Below, one piece after another: positions 61,337 through 64,000 of a stretch of 64,000 nt of DNA; the first letter of the stretch is position 1; every line of letters begins with the position of its first letter. The notes beneath the pieces are model-generated. The model was given only the letters and a program-made list of their open reading frames with translations. It made no database searches and was not told the origin of the DNA. The stretch comes from Chitinophaga horti. GTDB lineage: Bacteria; Bacteroidota; Bacteroidia; Chitinophagales; Chitinophagaceae. Location of the stretch: NCBI RefSeq assembly GCF_022867795.2, contig NZ_CP107006.1:1-64000 (forward strand). Direction: 5' to 3'. The position numbers and the translations under genes were made by a program.

Positions 61337-64000
61337 TGAATATCATGGCCCCCAAAACGCATATCAATACACATCTCCGCGATGGCGCCAGTCAGCTGGC
61401 GCGAAACAGCGCGGCGTTGCGAGGCGGATTTGTCAGCGTGGACGAGCGCAGTCTTACCGACCTGCTCAACTTCGCCCGGCAATATGCCCGCTCCGTGAAA
61501 TACTTTGATCATACTGGTGCCGTACCCAACTCCGAGAACGGCTCCTGGGATGCCTTCTTCGACTTCGACAGCGCGGCGATCGAGCGGCAGCTTACTTCGC
61601 GCAACGACTTTGAGCCACACCTGGCGTTGTACCTCGCCTTTATACAATTGTTCCAGCACGCACGGCAGCAGGTAAACACCTTTACACAACAGCACCTCGA
61701 CTTTTACTATCAGCAGGTGCTGGGCATGCAACCGCTTGCCGGCAGGCCCGACGAAGTGCATGTGGTATTCGAGCTGGCTAAAAACATCAGCGAGCAATTT
61801 CTGCCCGCCGGTACTGCGCTGGATGCGGGGAAAGGCCCCGAGGGGCATAAACTTTCCTACAAACTTGATAATGAGATCGCCGTCAACACCGCTGCCATAT
61901 CCGCCTTACGCAGCACCTACGTGACAGCCGGCGAACCCGATGTGGTCCACTACGCCGCTATCGCTAACAGCAGTGATGGTATGGGCGGGAAATTGCCTGC
62001 GGATGCACCTTCGTGGGCGGCGTTCGGCAGAGATGGCGAGCCAGTGCTGCCTGTGCAGAAGACCGGCTTCGCGGCAGCATCTGACCTGTTGGCATTAAAG
62101 GAGGGCGACCGCACGGTGATCGCCGAGATGACCCTTTCAGTAGATGCGAGCTTTAACCTGGCGACGGCGAATACGTTGACCAGTGGCGCGTTCGAAGTGT
62201 TTTACAGTGGGGAGAAAGGGTGGATCGGTCCTAACGCGGCCACAGTGTCTTTTAAACAATCCGGTCAGCGTGTGATCATGACCGTTACGGATGCGGGGCT
62301 CACCAAAAATGCGCCCGCCGTTACCGGGTATGACGCAGCGCTGCTGGGTAAGGGTTTTAATACGACACTGCCGCTCATGCAGGTGCTGTTCTCCAAAACG
62401 ACCACCGGCACTTTGCGTAAGATGTTGCAGAAGGCCGTGGTGCATAACATCAAACTAAAAGTGGATGTAAAAGGTGTGACCAGCCTGCAACTGCAAAACG
62501 ACATGGGCGTACTCGATCCCAAAAAGGCTTTTATGCCCTTTGGTCCCATTCCCGTCAAGGGCGCAAGCTTTTACGTGGGATATGAAGAAGTGTTGAAGAA
62601 AAACATCGATACTTTTTCTTTCGATGTAGACTGGCAGGGGGCGCCGGTGAGTTTCAGGGATCACTACAAAAACTATTTTCCTCCGGCGATGATCCTTGGT
62701 TATTCCACCGGCGGCTTCTCTTATGTGGGTATTCACGCGATCAATAATATCGTGCTGAACAGCAGTTCGCCGGTGAAAGATAACAACTACTTTACGGCGA
62801 GCATCAGCATGAAAGGTCGCAATGATAAATTGGAAACGCGGTTGTTCGCCAATGATGGCACGGCTCACCTGCAATGGCCGTTCCGGGAGAACAATACGCC
62901 CGTGGTGACGAGCATTTTTTCTGATTATTCCAATCTCGCTACCACGTTTAATGCTTACTACCCAACACAGTTCAGCCTTTACTCGAATCCTAACTTCTCT
63001 GTTTATGCCGGACTGAGTTTGAACGCCATCTGGCAGATGCCGGTATTCAGTATTCTCAATCCTGCCAAACCGGTAGATACCAGTAAAGGTTTTGTGAGGA
63101 TTGATCTGAACAAAGACTTCTTTCACAAAAAATATCCCTTAGTATACGCGACAAAAATGCGCGCGGAGGCGGATGAGGACGAGCTGCCGGCAGAACCGTA
63201 CACGCCGTTGATCAAAACGTTTTCATTCAATTACACCGCGTCTACGAACGTGGTAGCTTTGGATACGAACAGCTTTGGCGCTTACAACACCCGGGGCATC
63301 CAGTTCTTTAGCGTGGATGTATTTGGCGTGGCAGAGCAACACCGATACCTGAAGGGCAGTCTGCAGGCGACTTCTGTAAATGTGCACCTGCTGCCGCAAT
63401 ACGAGGAGGGCGGCGCATTCTACATCGGGCTGGAAAAGGCTGCACATGGACAGTCGGTCAGTTGCCTGTTCCAGCTGGCCGAGGGCAGCGCAGACCCGGA
63501 GGCCGATACGCAGGACGTGGAGTGGAGTATTTTATGTAGCAATGAATGGCGGAGGTTATTGCCGGAGGAGATCGTGCTCGACCGGACCAACCACCTGTTA
63601 CGCTCTGGTATTATACAATGGGCGATTCCCAACGAAGCCACTGCGGACAACAGCCTGATGGGTAAAGGTGCGTTCTGGATCCGGGGGCGGGTAAAACATC
63701 CGCCGGGCGTATGTAAAGTTGTGCAGCTCCATACACAGGCCGTGCGGGCTACGTTTATGGCCGAAAGTGGTACGCCGCTCATGAATACATTGGCGGCAGG
63801 CACCATCGCCAAACTAAAGGAGAAGCTGGCCACCATCAAAAAAGTAAATCAGCCCTACAGCTCCTCACAGGGAAAACTGCAGGAAAGTAACGAGGCATTC
63901 TCGATACGCGTGAGTGAACGGCTGCGGCATAAGCAACGGGCAATCATGGCCTGGGACTATGAACATATAGTGTTACAGCAGTTCCCGGAAATCTATAAAG
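61336..64000 (+). CDS. Baseplate J-like protein (Pvc11-like), runs off the window
   Basis: A frame open from the ATG at 61336 to the window end, 888 codons seen with no stop. The TAATG overlap with gp25 indicates coupling. Near the N-terminus: LTDLLNFARQYARSVKYF and WDAFFDFDSAAIERQL; later LAKNISEQFLPAGTALDAG and FRDHYKNYFPPAM; near the edge FSIRVSERLRHKQRAIMAWDYE, which resembles the baseplate J/Pvc11 wedge proteins of injection systems. The length exceeds usual phage gpJ, as is normal for the eCIS version. The end of the protein is not visible. Confidence 0.88.
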   Translation, partial: MNIMAPKTHINTHLRDGASQLARNSAALRGGFVSVDERSLTDLLNFARQYARSVKYFDHTGAVPNSENGSWDAFFDFDSAAIERQLTSRNDFEPHLALYLAFIQLFQHARQQVNTFTQQHLDFYYQQVLGMQPLAGRPDEVHVVFELAKNISEQFLPAGTALDAGKGPEGHKLSYKLDNEIAVNTAAISALRSTYVTAGEPDVVHYAAIANSSDGMGGKLPADAPSWAAFGRDGEPVLPVQKTGFAAASDLLALKEGDRTVIAEMTLSVDASFNLATANTLTSGAFEVFYSGEKGWIGPNAATVSFKQSGQRVIMTVTDAGLTKNAPAVTGYDAALLGKGFNTTLPLMQVLFSKTTTGTLRKMLQKAVVHNIKLKVDVKGVTSLQLQNDMGVLDPKKAFMPFGPIPVKGASFYVGYEEVLKKNIDTFSFDVDWQGAPVSFRDHYKNYFPPAMILGYSTGGFSYVGIHAINNIVLNSSSPVKDNNYFTASISMKGRNDKLETRLFANDGTAHLQWPFRENNTPVVTSIFSDYSNLATTFNAYYPTQFSLYSNPNFSVYAGLSLNAIWQMPVFSILNPAKPVDTSKGFVRIDLNKDFFHKKYPLVYATKMRAEADEDELPAEPYTPLIKTFSFNYTASTNVVALDTNSFGAYNTRGIQFFSVDVFGVAEQHRYLKGSLQATSVNVHLLPQYEEGGAFYIGLEKAAHGQSVSCLFQLAEGSADPEADTQDVEWSILCSNEWRRLLPEEIVLDRTNHLLRSGIIQWAIPNEATADNSLMGKGAFWIRGRVKHPPGVCKVVQLHTQAVRATFMAESGTPLMNTLAAGTIAKLKEKLATIKKVNQPYSSSQGKLQESNEAFSIRVSERLRHKQRAIMAWDYEHIVLQQFPEIYK

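Noticed and set aside
53578..64000. Prophage
   Set aside because: Only tail-like genes are visible; no integrase, capsid, portal, terminase or lysis gene, and the DUF4255, LysM and PAAR set is typical of injection systems.
53578..64000. Type VI secretion system
   Set aside because: Tube, sheath and LysM adaptor are of the phage/PVC type and no TssJLM or ClpV gene is seen in the window.

Overview
The window is a chromosomal segment of a Bacteroidota bacterium, most likely of the Chitinophagaceae (Chitinophaga-like). The case rests on several points: a SprA/Sov type IX secretion translocon next to ruvA, two secreted proteins ending in the gliding-motility-associated C-terminal domain, futalosine-pathway menaquinone genes, many Bacteroidota-only families (DUF4835, DUF4296), lipoproteins in abundance, and repeated TAnnTTTG promoter -7 elements just upstream of start codons. 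No rRNA, tRNA, CRISPR array or insertion sequence was recognised. Species cannot be fixed from the sequence alone.

Layout. 1-4.1 kb: bamD (cut by the window edge), rpoZ-like omega, coaBC, a DUF4835 protein and a DUF4296 lipoprotein. 4.1-6.5 kb: a three-arm hairpin region, a succinyl-CoA:3-ketoacid CoA-transferase pair whose B subunit is frameshifted, and a class IV aminotransferase. 6.5-8.8 kb: a photolyase and a secreted orphan protein. 9-12.5 kb: mqnD/mqnB (overlapping), a 6-pyruvoyltetrahydropterin synthase-like gene with folE, and fabD. 12.6-16.3 kb: small lipoproteins, a GNAT, a DinB protein and a Nudix-derived regulator. 16.7-31.8 kb: an S41 peptidase lipoprotein, fabH, ruvA, the 2409-residue sprA, then a cysteine-bearing small protein, a TonB receptor and a CxCC beta-propeller lipoprotein that look like a metal-acquisition unit. 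32-38 kb: an SDR, two large PKD/type IX cargo paralogues and an alpha/beta hydrolase. 38-52.7 kb: housekeeping genes (lnt, guaB, dprA, e(P4)-like phosphatase, PorE-like OmpA protein, queE, folD, pckA, pepP, pssA, purS, rsmI).

52.7-64 kb: an 865-base repeat-rich gap with no gene, then one same-strand gene run for a phage-tail-like contractile injection system (extracellular CIS/PVC type): cap-like DUF4255 protein, an unrecognised 389-residue protein, sheath, two tubes, a DUF5908-like small protein, LysM adaptor, VgrG/gp5-like spike, PAAR tip, gp25 wedge protein and a baseplate-J protein that runs off the window end. The ATPase, tape measure, fibres and any toxin payload must lie downstream. 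This cluster is the most notable system here. Its least explained parts are the 389-residue protein, the tiny reading frame before it that mimics its N-terminus, and the repeats upstream.
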